A DNA stretch of 64,000 nucleotides from Fusobacteria bacterium ZRK30 (GCA_024628785.1 CP102405.1:2108001-2172000), one strand, 5' to 3'. Positions 41,689 through 50,478 are shown, counted from the stretch's first letter. Numbers and translations are program-made. Notes: a model not told the origin generated them from the sequence alone.

Positions 41689-42699
41689 TTATCTATTCGT
41701 CATTTCTATTAATTCATCTAATTTAGTAAGAGCCTTTCCGCTTTCTATTATCTCTCTCGCCATCTCTACTCCCTCTTGAATAGATGATGCTTTTTTTCCT
41801 ACATAGAGAGCTGCTCCACTATTTAAAATCAATATGTCTTTTTTGGCTCCTCCAATACTGCCTTTAAATATCCCCCTTACTATCTCTGCATTCTTTTTAG
41901 GAGTTCCCCCTTCTAACTCCTCTTTAAGACTTTTTTCTATCCCAAAATCCTCTGGTTCTATATAGTAGGTGTTAATTTTTCCATCCTTTAATTCACTTAT
42001 TTTAGTTTTATCGGTTATTGTTATTTCGTCCATTCCATCCATCCCATGAACAACCAATACATGTTCAGTTCCTATTTTTTTCATAGACTCTGCCATAAGT
42101 TCGGTTAAATTTTCATGGAATACTCCCAATACCTGTCCATTAGCTTTAGCAGGATTTGTAAGGGGTCCCAGCATATTGAATATTGTCCTAAACCCCAGCT
42201 CTTTTCTAACTGCTGCTGCATATTTCATAGAGCTATGAAAGGCAGGAGCATATAAGAATCCAATATCTATCTTTTCTATACACTCTTTTATCCTTTTTAA
42301 ACTTATGTTTATATTTATACCCAAAGTTTCCAATACATCTGCACTTCCACATTGACTGGATACCGATCTGTTACCGTGTTTTACTACTGCCGCTCCTCCA
42401 GCAGCTACTACAAATGCAGATGCTGTAGAGATATTATATGTATCTGCACCATCTCCCCCTGTCCCACAGGTATCCACAGTATATCTATCTCCTAACTCTA
42501 TCGGCATCGCTTTCTCCCTCATAACCTTAGCTCCGCCACTTATCTCTTCCGGTGTTTCTCCCTTTACCCTTAGAGCTGTTAAAAAACTGGCTATATGAAC
42601 TTCACTGACTCTGCCTTCCATTATTTCTGTCATTGCATAGGTCATCTGTGATTCTGTAAGGTTTTCACCATCGATTAATTTATCCATAACTTTGATCAT
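41689..42699 (-). CDS. trpD: Anthranilate phosphoribosyltransferase
   Basis: Transfers phosphoribose from PRPP to anthranilate, 336 aa. The PRPP-binding signature DTCGTGGDGADTYNISTASAFV (only partly quoted: GTGGDGADTYNIST) is at about 77-95, KHGNRSVSSQCGSADVLE at about 105, and FNMLGPLTNPA near 165. The ATG overlaps the trpG stop (ATGA), so anthranilate synthase and this enzyme are coupled. It has no glutamine amidotransferase fusion. Confidence 0.96.
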   Translation of the reverse strand: MIKVMDKLIDGENLTESQMTYAMTEIMEGRVSEVHIASFLTALRVKGETPEEISGGAKVMREKAMPIELGDRYTVDTCGTGGDGADTYNISTASAFVVAAGGAAVVKHGNRSVSSQCGSADVLETLGININISLKRIKECIEKIDIGFLYAPAFHSSMKYAAAVRKELGFRTIFNMLGPLTNPAKANGQVLGVFHENLTELMAESMKKIGTEHVLVVHGMDGMDEITITDKTKISELKDGKINTYYIEPEDFGIEKSLKEELEGGTPKKNAEIVRGIFKGSIGGAKKDILILNSGAALYVGKKASSIQEGVEMAREIIESGKALTKLDELIEMTNR

Positions 42700-43268
42700 A
42701 CACTTCCTCCTACAACAAAATTTTCTATCATCTTCATCCCTTCAGGGGTATAAATAGATTCAGGGTGAAATTGTAATCCTATAACTTCATATTTTTTATG
42801 CCTTACAGCCATTATCTCCCCATCATCAGTTCTAGCTGTTATCTCCAACTCCTTATTTAATGTTTCTTCTATAATAGCCAGGGAGTGATACCGCGCTACC
42901 TGTGTGTTTTGGGTTATATCACCAAATATTCCATCTTCAGAATGAATAATCTTAGAAGCTTTTCCATGAAATGTCTCCTTGGCATAGGATATCGTTCCTC
43001 CAAATGCTTCTCCTATAGCCTGGTGTCCCAGGCATATCCCCAGGATAGAATATTTTTTATACAACTTTTTTATAAGTTCTATACATATCCCTGCTTCCTT
43101 AGGAGTTTTAGGCCCCGGGGATATAACTATCTTATCTGGGTTTAGCCCCTCTATCTCCTCCACGCTTATCTCATCATTTCTAAAAACTCTTATATCCTTT
43201 TCAAACCTTCCTAAATACTGGTATAGGTTATATGTAAATGAATCGTAATTATCTATTAAAATTATCAT
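42696..43268 (-). CDS. trpG: Anthranilate synthase, glutamine amidotransferase subunit
   Basis: Supplies ammonia from glutamine to TrpE, 190 aa. Class I amidotransferase triad: the nucleophile cysteine in ILGICLGHQAIGEAFGG and the His-Glu pair in GLQFHPESIYT. The opening IDNYDSFTYNLYQYL is typical. GAGGAGGG precedes the ATG. In many bacteria this subunit also serves folate synthesis; here it lies within the trp operon, and no pabB is seen in the window. Confidence 0.95.
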   Translation of the reverse strand: MIILIDNYDSFTYNLYQYLGRFEKDIRVFRNDEISVEEIEGLNPDKIVISPGPKTPKEAGICIELIKKLYKKYSILGICLGHQAIGEAFGGTISYAKETFHGKASKIIHSEDGIFGDITQNTQVARYHSLAIIEETLNKELEITARTDDGEIMAVRHKKYEVIGLQFHPESIYTPEGMKMIENFVVGGSV

Positions 43269-43280
43269 AAATCCCTCCTC

Positions 43281-44678
43281 TTATCTATTAAGTGCTGCTA
43301 CCAAAGCTCTTATCTTATTTCTGCACTCCTCATATTCATTCTCCGGAATAGAATCTCCTGTAATACCTGCCCCTGCCTGCAAATATACCTTTTCATTTTT
43401 GATAACCATAGTCCTGATGGCTATACAGGTATCCATATTTCCTCCATAGGAAAAATATCCCACTGCTCCTCCATATATTCCCCTTCTGTCTTTTTCTAAT
43501 TCCTCTATTATCTCCATAGCTCTTACCTTTGGAGCACCTGATAATGTTCCTGCCGGCAGGATAGAAGAGAGTACAGAAAAGTTTGTTTCTTCCTCTTTTT
43601 TCTCCCCCTCAACTAATGAAACCAGGTGCATCACATGAGAATAATTTTGTACCTTCATAAATTGAGTTACTTCTACACTGTCTATCTTTGAAACTTTCCC
43701 CACATCATTCCGGGCCAGATCCACCAACATCACATGTTCTGCCACTTCCTTTTCGTCATTTATTAGATCTTCTGCCAAAATTCTATCCTCTTCCAGATTT
43801 TCCCCTCTTCTCCTTGTCCCTGCTATTGGGCAGGTATAGATCTTACCTTCCTTTACTTCTACCAACATCTCAGGGGAACTTCCGGCTACCTGATAATCTC
43901 CAAAGTTTATATAAAATAAATATGGCGACGGGTTTGTAATCCTCAATTTTCTGTATAGGTCAAATGGTTTTTCCTTTGTTTCCATCTCCCACCTCTGGGA
44001 CAAAACCACCTGAAATATATCCCCTTCATAGATATATTTTTGTGCTTTCTCTACATTTTTCATAAACTCTTCCTTTGTGATATTACCTTTTAACTCCCCC
44101 TCAGTTGTCCTCTCTTTTTTAGGTTCTAATTTCACATCTATACTATTTCCTAATATTTTTTCCATCTCTATAAATTTAATATCTGCTTTTAACTTCCCCT
44201 CTCTATCCAAAGTCTCTATTACTGTAAATATCAGATGCTGATGAAAGTGATCAAATACAATCCCCTCTTTAAAAAACATCAGATCTGAATCTGGGGTTCC
44301 AATATTATCCGGATTTTTATCCAATATTTTTTCGTATTCTCTGATCATATCGTATCCTATGGTCCCGTAGGCTCCTCCGATATATATCCCTTCCTTACCC
44401 TCTAAAGAATATTCTTTTATATATCCCTCTACAATTTCCATAAACTTCTTTCCATCTTTTTTTATCCTTTCACCATCTAACTCATATTCACTTCCAAAAC
44501 TTTTCAATCTTCTAAATGGATTTTTAGCTATAAATGAATACCTGCCTTTTTCATTGTCCCTGCTTTCTAGGAGCAGCCCCACCCTGTCTCCTACGTACTT
44601 TTTAAAGATAGTTACCGGTGTTTCAGTGTCTCCTGCTACTACCTTTGTATAAACTTTCATCTGCCTTTTCTTCTCCAT
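43281..44678 (-). CDS. trpE: Anthranilate synthase component I
   Basis: Chorismate-using subunit of anthranilate synthase, 465 aa. The N-terminal part includes the [16 protein letters not shown] stretch, which carries the serine of the tryptophan feedback site. The C-terminal catalytic half has [35 protein letters not shown]-like text, [20 protein letters not shown] and [21 protein letters not shown] lies six bases ahead of the ATG. It is the first structural gene after trpL and the two attenuators. Confidence 0.96.
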   Translation of the reverse strand: MEKKRQMKVYTKVVAGDTETPVTIFKKYVGDRVGLLLESRDNEKGRYSFIAKNPFRRLKSFGSEYELDGERIKKDGKKFMEIVEGYIKEYSLEGKEGIYIGGAYGTIGYDMIREYEKILDKNPDNIGTPDSDLMFFKEGIVFDHFHQHLIFTVIETLDREGKLKADIKFIEMEKILGNSIDVKLEPKKERTTEGELKGNITKEEFMKNVEKAQKYIYEGDIFQVVLSQRWEMETKEKPFDLYRKLRITNPSPYLFYINFGDYQVAGSSPEMLVEVKEGKIYTCPIAGTRRRGENLEEDRILAEDLINDEKEVAEHVMLVDLARNDVGKVSKIDSVEVTQFMKVQNYSHVMHLVSLVEGEKKEEETNFSVLSSILPAGTLSGAPKVRAMEIIEELEKDRRGIYGGAVGYFSYGGNMDTCIAIRTMVIKNEKVYLQAGAGITGDSIPENEYEECRNKIRALVAALNR

Positions 44679-44728
44679 CTTGTCCCTCCTTTTTTAACTT
44701 TTTTACCTGATTCATCTATAAATTTATA

Positions 44729-44759
44729 TAAAAAAAAGCCCACTCATTATGAATAGGCT
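44729..44759 (-). terminator. trp attenuator, second terminator
   Basis: Ten-bp stem AGCCTATTCA/TGAGTGGGCT (with G-U pairs) and TAA loop, followed by eight T on the minus strand, about 50 bases ahead of trpE. Confidence 0.9.
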
Positions 44760-44779
44760 TTCCCTTAGAAAAATATAAC

Positions 44780-44805
44780 AAAAAAACCTGCTCATAGTGA
44801 ACAGG
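44780..44805 (-). terminator. trp attenuator, first terminator
   Basis: Stem CCTGTTCA/TGAGCAGG with a short CTA-type loop, followed by seven T on the minus strand, 39 bases after the leader-peptide stop. Confidence 0.9.
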
Positions 44806-44843
44806 CTGTTAATTTTAAAAAAATTAAATTATATATATCAAAA

Positions 44844-44939
44844 TTAATAGATTGATTTATTACCTAAACCTGGTCCACGTGTCAAAGCTATTTTATTTGT
44901 TGAGTTATCGCTTTTCCACCACCAAGTAAATCTAATCAT
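44844..44939 (-). CDS. trpL: trp operon leader peptide (TrpL)
   Basis: A 31-residue open frame starting MIRFTWWWKSDN with three adjacent tryptophan codons at positions 6-8 and ending GNKSIY. GAGGAG lies six bases upstream of the ATG. It sits between a consensus promoter (44971-44999) and two tandem terminators ahead of trpE, the classic arrangement for ribosome-mediated attenuation. When Trp-tRNA is scarce the ribosome should stall on the Trp run and prevent termination. The tail after the Trp codons is longer than in enteric leaders and may overlap the structure that competes with the terminators. Confidence 0.93.
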   Translation of the reverse strand: MIRFTWWWKSDNSTNKIALTRGPGLGNKSIY

Positions 44940-44970
44940 CTCTATCTCCTCTTTAAATTTTATTACAATT

Positions 44971-44999
44971 AATATATAATTTAATTTTTATTTTGTCAA
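44971..44999 (-). promoter_or_regulatory. Promoter of the trp operon
   Basis: TTGACA at 44999-44994, a 17-base spacer and TATATT at 44976-44971 on the minus strand, about 30 bases ahead of trpL. Confidence 0.88.
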
Positions 45000-45082
45000 A
45001 CTTTTTTATTTTTAATTTTCATAAACTTTTATCTCTTCTACTCCTAATCTATGATTTATATACTTTGAAAGGGTAAATAGAT

Positions 45083-45115
45083 AAAACCCCAGAAAATAAA
45101 TTTCTGAGGTTTTTA
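45083..45115. terminator. Hairpin terminator after btuB
   Basis: Stem AACCTCAGAAA / TTTTCTGGGGTT with a small loop. A short T-run follows on the minus strand and a TTTTT run on the plus strand, so it may act both ways. It is three bases past the btuB stop. Confidence 0.75.
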
Positions 45116-45117
45116 TA

Positions 45118-47052
45118 TTACATTGTATATCTGAACCCTACATAGTATTGTCTTTCCGGTGCTGGATAGTAATAATATCCTGTTGTTGACTTGTGCCCCG
45201 CATATTCATAATACTCTTCATTGGTTAGGTTTTTGATTCCCCCGTAGATATCAAAGGAATCATTTATTTTATATGACATATTTAAATCTAACGTTAGATG
45301 AGCATCTATTTTTTCCTGTTCATTTGCAAAATCTCCGTGAGCGTATGCTTCTCCCACATAGTTTAATATTAAATTAGATTTTAATTTTTCTGTAAAATCA
45401 TACTTGGCTCCTAAAGAGAACTTATTTTCAGATACTCCCGGAGTTTTATTCCCCTTATCTTCTCCCCCGTCAATCTCTGACTGTAAGTATGAGTAAGATG
45501 TAGTTAAAGTTAATTTTTTCATGAATTTTTTTTCAGCCAATAACTCAAACCCAATTTTTTTATTTGGATCCTCATAGTTTACATTTGATCCATAGTAACC
45601 TCCTGATTTATCACTCGCATCAAGATAAATTTCATTTTCTACTCTTTTATAAAACAGTGAAGAACTAATATAAGTATCCCAAATATAATCCTTTACTCCA
45701 ATTTCTAAATTTTGTCCTGTTTGAGGCTTAAAATTTTTATTCGGATTTGTATATGTTAATTCATCTGTTGCAGGAGTTCTAAAATCTGTACTCCAAGAAA
45801 CAAATGTTGAACCTGTATCAGAATATTTATAATTTAAAGCTAATTCATGAGCATAGTTATTATAATTTTCATCCTCTGTAGTAATTCCATTATAATCAAA
45901 TTCAGTATATTGATACCTTCCTCCTGCAATTAAGTCTAGTTTATTAGTGATACTATACGTATCATGAATAAATAAACCATAGCTTTCTTTTTTAGTCCAA
46001 GAAGAAGGAGGATTCCAATAAGCATTTTCTTCAAGTTTTCCACTAGAAATATCAAAACCAGTTATAAATTTATTTTTATCTGTATTATATTTTAATTTAA
46101 AATAATTCGAGATATTAGCTGTATCATTATCAAATCCATAAAAAGAATTATAATTTTTGATATAATAATTCATATTATTAGTTATTTCTAAATTATCCTT
46201 CTTATAATTATATCCTAAATCAAATCTATGAGTTTCATTTTTCCCCCAGTCATCAGATGAATTTGTTTGTTTTGGATTTTCTTTTACCTCATCTTCATTT
46301 AACGACCCAGGAAATCCCATATAATCCTTATGATAGTCATATTTTAATGTTAAAGAATTGGCATCATTTATCTGATATTTTGTTCCTATCATTACATCAT
46401 CAGATTTTAAGAATCCATTTTCCCTGTATCCGTCTGTATTTTTTCTAGCAGCATTTCCAAAAATTTTAAACTTTCCTGCTGTAGTTCCAAATCCAAAACC
46501 TGAATCTAGTTGATTATATGAACCTGCTTCTGTTTGAAGAGTCATATAGTCTTTAGCTTTTCCTTGCTTAGTAGTAATTACTACAGCTCCTCCAGCAGTA
46601 TTATCTCCGTAGATTACAGATGCCCCACTTGGGATTATCTCTATCTTCTCTACAGTTTCAATAGGAATATTATATAGATTAAACCCAGACATATCCATAT
46701 TATTCATCTTTATACCATCAACAATAATAGCTGTATTTTGTACTGCAGTTGCTCCCTGTCCACGGATATCGATTACTCCTGCTTTCCCTGTACCTTCACT
46801 TACTTTTACTCCGGGAACTGATTTTACAGCTTCTACTACATTTTTAGCTCCGCTTTCTTTAATATCCTGTGCAGTAACTATGGTAATATTTTTAGGTGTG
46901 TCCCTTATTGTATTCTCAAACCCGTCTCCGGATATAGTTGTTTCCTCTAATCTTATTACTCCGCTCTCTTCAAAAAACTGATCCTCATTTAAATCATTAG
47001 CATAAACTGTACACGCTAAAATTAGGGCTAAAACCCCTGCTCTTTTTATCAT
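45118..47052 (-). CDS. btuB: TonB-dependent outer-membrane cobalamin receptor
   Basis: Outer-membrane transporter, 644 aa. A signal peptide (cleavage after ACTVYA, residue 18) is followed by a TonB-box-like stretch (VIRLEETTISG), the plug domain (PKNITIVTAQDIKES, VDIRGQGATAVQN-like text, ASVIYGDNTAGGAVVITTKQG) and a long 22-strand-type barrel that ends near YYVGFRYTM. AAAGGAGAG supports the ATG. It lies directly behind a cobalamin riboswitch, which makes B12 the best substrate call rather than siderophore or heme. The divergent btuC-btuD pair at 47463 could pass the ligand across the inner membrane. Confidence 0.9.
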   Translation of the reverse strand: MIKRAGVLALILACTVYANDLNEDQFFEESGVIRLEETTISGDGFENTIRDTPKNITIVTAQDIKESGAKNVVEAVKSVPGVKVSEGTGKAGVIDIRGQGATAVQNTAIIVDGIKMNNMDMSGFNLYNIPIETVEKIEIIPSGASVIYGDNTAGGAVVITTKQGKAKDYMTLQTEAGSYNQLDSGFGFGTTAGKFKIFGNAARKNTDGYRENGFLKSDDVMIGTKYQINDANSLTLKYDYHKDYMGFPGSLNEDEVKENPKQTNSSDDWGKNETHRFDLGYNYKKDNLEITNNMNYYIKNYNSFYGFDNDTANISNYFKLKYNTDKNKFITGFDISSGKLEENAYWNPPSSWTKKESYGLFIHDTYSITNKLDLIAGGRYQYTEFDYNGITTEDENYNNYAHELALNYKYSDTGSTFVSWSTDFRTPATDELTYTNPNKNFKPQTGQNLEIGVKDYIWDTYISSSLFYKRVENEIYLDASDKSGGYYGSNVNYEDPNKKIGFELLAEKKFMKKLTLTTSYSYLQSEIDGGEDKGNKTPGVSENKFSLGAKYDFTEKLKSNLILNYVGEAYAHGDFANEQEKIDAHLTLDLNMSYKINDSFDIYGGIKNLTNEEYYEYAGHKSTTGYYYYPAPERQYYVGFRYTM

Positions 47053-47065
47053 CTCTTTCTCTCCT

Positions 47066-47215
47066 TTTCCAGATTAGGTATCCTGACTTAGTTTCCTCCT
47101 ACTCCCATCCCTTCCCAGAAAATAATTCCCAGTGGTTAATGATAGTTTCGTCCACTTTTACAGTAGTGAAGGCTGTACTAGATTCGCACTAGTTTCCCCA
47201 TTATAATTCTCTTCG
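47066..47215 (-). promoter_or_regulatory. Cobalamin riboswitch ahead of btuB
   Basis: The minus strand carries the B12-riboswitch landmarks in order: GGGGAAACTAGTGCGAATC, ACAGCCTTCACTACTGT, CCACTGGGAA, TGGGAAGGG, and TCAGGATACCTAATCTGG at the 3' end. No terminator lies between it and btuB; the aptamer ends a few bases before the AAAGGAGAG ribosome-binding site. Control is therefore probably at translation, unlike the terminator-based switch before cbiK. Confidence 0.93.
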
Positions 47216-47220
47216 TTCTT

Positions 47221-47249
47221 AGTTTACAAATTCCATAAAAAAATGTCAA
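47221..47249 (-). promoter_or_regulatory. Promoter of the btuB riboswitch transcript
   Basis: TTGACA at 47249-47244, a 17-base spacer and TAAACT at 47226-47221 on the minus strand. Confidence 0.8.
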
Positions 47250-47462
47250 GATATTAAACTTTTATTAAAGAAAATTAATCATATATATTTAGTATGTTAT
47301 TTATATTTTATGTCAATTATTAAAACAACACTAAGGTATGGTTAAAAAAAACTAAAAGAAGGTGACAGATTAAGATTAAGGAGTTATTGAAAAAGAATTT
47401 CTAGACATTTTTATGAATCTATCTTAATATTAGTATAATATTATAAAAAAGGAGCACCTCCC

Positions 47463-48482
47463 ATGAAATTAAAAACTTTTCTTCTTTTCCTACTTTTAGG
47501 AATTTTAACCATAATCTTCGCCTTATCCAGCGGTGTCATAAAGGTAAATCCCTTGATTACACTAAAAATTCTTATCAATTCCATTACAACTCACAATTTT
47601 TTCGATGTCACTTGGAATCAAAATTTAGAAACAATCTTATTAAAACTTCGATTACCTCGTATATTCTTGGCGTTCCTAGTAGGAGGAGGATTATCCTTGG
47701 TTGGAGTTCTCATGCAGGCCCTTACAAAGAATTCTCTGGCTGACCCATATATCTTAGGAGTTTCCAGTGGAGCTTCTACAGGTGCAGTTTTATCCCTTAT
47801 TATAGGTATCAATATTGGTGGTTTAGGTACTCCATTTATGGCATTTCTAGGTGCTGTAACAGCTGCGGTCTTGGTTTTTAGGATTGCTAACATAGGTGGT
47901 AATTATAGTTCTACCAAACTGGTTCTTACAGGTATCGCTATCTCCTCTATGTTTTCGTCTATCACTACTTTTATAACTTTCTCTGCCCAAAATGGAGATC
48001 TGTATACAGCACTCTTTTGGATTGTTGGTAGTTTGAGTGGAGCTAAATGGTCATCTATCTATATTTTAACTGTCTTACTCCTAATTGTCTTTGGAATAAC
48101 TATGTTTTTTAATCGTGAATTGGATATTCTTCTTTTAGGAGAGGAAAGTTCCAAGATTTTAGGTGTCAACACCAATAAGATAAGAATTATAATTATTCTT
48201 ACATCTACCCTCCTCACAGGGATATTAGTTTCCATAAGTGGCGTAATAGGATTTATTGGTCTTATTATCCCCCATATTTCAAGAAAATTAACAAGTTCTA
48301 AACATAGAGTTCTTATCCCGGTATCTATATTTTTAGGTGGTTTTTTTCTTACTCTGGCCGATACCTTTTCCAGGGTAGTGATGTCTCCCAATGAACTTCC
48401 AGTAGGGATTGTTACATCGTTTTTAGGAGCACCATTCTTTTTATGGATCATGAAAAAGAGTATCTATAATTTTAATAAATAA
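47463..48482 (+). CDS. BtuC/FecCD-family permease, second copy
   Basis: Inner-membrane permease, 339 aa, clearly paralogous to the gene at 733-1746. It shares LRLPRIFLAFLVGGGLSLVGVLMQAL, NSLADPYILGVSSGAS and GVIGFIGLIIPHISRK (quoted in parts). About ten membrane segments. GGAGCACCTCCC lies ahead of the ATG. It is divergent from btuB and is followed by its ATPase after an 79-base gap containing repeat copy d. No substrate-binding protein is encoded here, so it may share the BtuF at 1749 or use one outside the window. Cobalamin is the likely substrate from context. Confidence 0.9.
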   Translation: MKLKTFLLFLLLGILTIIFALSSGVIKVNPLITLKILINSITTHNFFDVTWNQNLETILLKLRLPRIFLAFLVGGGLSLVGVLMQALTKNSLADPYILGVSSGASTGAVLSLIIGINIGGLGTPFMAFLGAVTAAVLVFRIANIGGNYSSTKLVLTGIAISSMFSSITTFITFSAQNGDLYTALFWIVGSLSGAKWSSIYILTVLLLIVFGITMFFNRELDILLLGEESSKILGVNTNKIRIIIILTSTLLTGILVSISGVIGFIGLIIPHISRKLTSSKHRVLIPVSIFLGGFFLTLADTFSRVVMSPNELPVGIVTSFLGAPFFLWIMKKSIYNFNK

Positions 48483-48504
48483 GCAACGTGACGTTGCATC
48501 CAGA
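48482..48504 (+). repeat. Dispersed palindromic repeat, copy d
   Basis: Reads AGCAACGTGACGTTGCATCC with a perfect 7-base inverted repeat (GCAACGT-G-ACGTTGC). Its first base is the last base of the permease stop codon. It lies within the btuC-btuD pair. Confidence 0.85.
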
Positions 48505-48561
48505 AAAAAATCTAAAATTTGTGTAATTCGTAACAAAAAAAGTGAAAAAAGGAGGATAGAT

Positions 48562-49341
48562 TTGAAATTAAAAATTGAAAACCTAAGTTTTGAAATAGAT
48601 AGTACGAAAATTTTAAAGGATATAAATTTCCAGATAAAAAAAGGGGAATTCGTCGGCGTTATAGGCCCCAACGGATGCGGTAAATCTACCCTGTTAAAAA
48701 ATATATACAATATACTAACTCCTACCAATGGCAGTATATTCATCGACAATACCTCTATAGATGATTTTTCCTCTAAGGAGTTAGCAACGAAAATATCCAC
48801 CCTTACACAGCATTCAGGGGGAGACTTTGATTTCTCCATCATCGATATTGTCCTTATGGGAAGATATGCTCATTCTTCCATGTTTTCCTCAACATCAAAA
48901 AAAGATCTAAAGATAGCCAAAGATGCTTTGAATAAAGTAGGGTTATCTCACTTTGAAAACAGAAGTTTTCTCAGTCTTTCTGGAGGAGAACAACAAAGAG
49001 TTATGATTGCCAGAGCCATTGCAGGGGAAAATGATTTCTTTATCTTAGATGAGCCTACAAATCATTTGGATATTAAATATCAATTAGAGATAATGGATAT
49101 TATGAAATCTTTAGATATAACTATGTTTTCTGCAATCCATGATATGAATATTGCAGCTACATACTGTGATAAACTTATCCTTTTGAAGGAGGGAAATATA
49201 ATAGCTATCGGTACTCCTGCTGAAGTTTTATCCAAAGAAAATTTTAAAGAAGTATTCGGTGTAGAAGTCTATCTGTCTACCAACCCATATACCGATAAAC
49301 TTTCTATTAACTATATCCCAAAATGTTTTTCCACTAAATAA
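48562..49341 (+). CDS. Cobalamin-type ABC ATP-binding subunit, second copy
   Basis: ATPase of the FecE/BtuD class, 259 aa. Walker A GPNGCGKST at 35-43, signature LSGGEQQ at 139-145, Walker B FILDEP at 160-165 and the switch histidine in SAIHDMN. It is strongly similar to the ATPase at 1-739. The start is TTG with AAGGAGG six bases upstream; no better ATG exists. It pairs with the permease upstream and is followed by a strong bidirectional terminator. Confidence 0.92.
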   Translation: MKLKIENLSFEIDSTKILKDINFQIKKGEFVGVIGPNGCGKSTLLKNIYNILTPTNGSIFIDNTSIDDFSSKELATKISTLTQHSGGDFDFSIIDIVLMGRYAHSSMFSSTSKKDLKIAKDALNKVGLSHFENRSFLSLSGGEQQRVMIARAIAGENDFFILDEPTNHLDIKYQLEIMDIMKSLDITMFSAIHDMNIAATYCDKLILLKEGNIIAIGTPAEVLSKENFKEVFGVEVYLSTNPYTDKLSINYIPKCFSTK

Positions 49342-49370
49342 AAAAGGGTTGTGAATTCACAACCCTTTTA
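49342..49370. terminator. Bidirectional terminator between btuD copy 2 and the Pel operon
   Basis: Perfect palindrome AAAAGGGTTGTGAATTCACA with its complement, giving a 14-bp stem. T-runs flank both sides (longer on the minus strand), so it can end both convergent transcripts. Confidence 0.93.
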
Positions 49371-49398
49371 CCTATTTAATAACTTTATTGCTAGTCTT

Positions 49399-50478
49399 CT
49401 ATTTTTCACCTATATATACTTTTTTTCTGTTAAAACCATCTTTATCTAAACCTTCTTCGCTGTATCCATCACTATCATATCCTTGTCGATTATACCCAAG
49501 ATTATTATAGCCTTTTCTATCATAGCCATCGCGGTCATATCCATTTTCATCATATCCTCCTACATATATATCGGAGTTAGGAACAAAGACTACCGGTCTC
49601 CTTATTTTACTGTAAAATTCATCAAAAGTTCTGCCTTTTTTATCATATAACCCCTTTGTATACCTGTTATTTTTTTCATCATTCCATCCATATTTATCAT
49701 AGTGGTTTCTGTCGTATCCATTTTTATCATATCCTTTTCTGTTATAGCCTTTTCTATTATAGCCATCTTCGTCATAACCATATTTATTATACCCTTCTCT
49801 GTTATAATTTTTTTTATCATAGCCTTTTTTATCATATCCTTTTCTATCGTAACCTTCTCTGCTATAACCATATTTGTTATATCCATCTTCTGTATATCCA
49901 TAGATATTGTAACCATCTATATCATATGCTGTTTTAGTCTCTTTATTCAGCTCCTCTCTAGACCACCCATTCTTATTATATTTAGTTCCTGTTTCTTTAT
50001 TTATTCCACCTATTGTATATCCTTTTTCATCATATTCGGTCTTTGTTTTTTTATTTATACCAAAATATGACCATCCATACTCATCATAGTTTGTTTTTGT
50101 CTTTTCATTCTTATAATCCCTGGACCATCCGTATCTATCATATTTAGTTCCGGTGTCTCTATTCAGCCCTTCCCTGTTCCACCCTTCATCATTCCATCCG
50201 TCTTTTCTATATCTTCTTCTGTCATATCCTTCCCGGTTATATCCATCCTTATCAAATCCATCTTTATCGTAACTCTCTATATCATAACCATATCTGTCAT
50301 ACCCTTCCCGGTTGTATCCTTCATCACTGTATCCGCTTATATCATAACCTTCCTTGTCTGTAAATCCCATAGAATGCCAGTTTCGTTTAGTAGTCCCATT
50401 AAATCCTGTTTTATCATAACTACTACAACCTGTCATAAATATTATTACACCTATAACTATCGTTATTTTATATTTCAT
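49399..50478 (-). CDS. GYDxx-repeat lipoprotein at the end of the Pel operon
   Basis: A 359-residue lipoprotein: signal peptide with lipobox FMTGC, lipidated at Cys18. The mature part is almost wholly repetitive. A five-residue unit, Gly-Tyr-(Asp/Asn)-x-x, runs through about 40-100, 186-275 and 310-350. Between them, about 100-185, is a longer unit of about 20 residues with the core NKETKTxYDxxGW. Only SKIRRPVVFVPNSDIYVG near 290-310 is non-repetitive. It starts 20 bases after pelG on the same strand. I do not recognise a characterised homologue. A role in holding or guiding the exopolysaccharide at the outer membrane is inference from the lipobox, repeats and operon. Confidence 0.85.
   Translation of the reverse strand: MKYKITIVIGVIIFMTGCSSYDKTGFNGTTKRNWHSMGFTDKEGYDISGYSDEGYNREGYDRYGYDIESYDKDGFDKDGYNREGYDRRRYRKDGWNDEGWNREGLNRDTGTKYDRYGWSRDYKNEKTKTNYDEYGWSYFGINKKTKTEYDEKGYTIGGINKETGTKYNKNGWSREELNKETKTAYDIDGYNIYGYTEDGYNKYGYSREGYDRKGYDKKGYDKKNYNREGYNKYGYDEDGYNRKGYNRKGYDKNGYDRNHYDKYGWNDEKNNRYTKGLYDKKGRTFDEFYSKIRRPVVFVPNSDIYVGGYDENGYDRDGYDRKGYNNLGYNRQGYDSDGYSEEGLDKDGFNRKKVYIGEK

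Noticed and set aside
45118-47052. Siderophore or heme receptor
   Set aside because: Possible by fold, but the gene sits directly behind a cobalamin riboswitch, so B12 is the better call.
49342-49370. Perfect 28-base palindrome as a transposon end or operator
   Set aside because: It is flanked by T-runs and lies between two convergent genes, so a bidirectional terminator explains it fully.
49602-50070. Several long open frames on both strands within the repeat lipoprotein gene
   Set aside because: They arise because the 15-base GYDxx coding repeat is open in other frames. Their products are low-complexity, and none has a proper start region.
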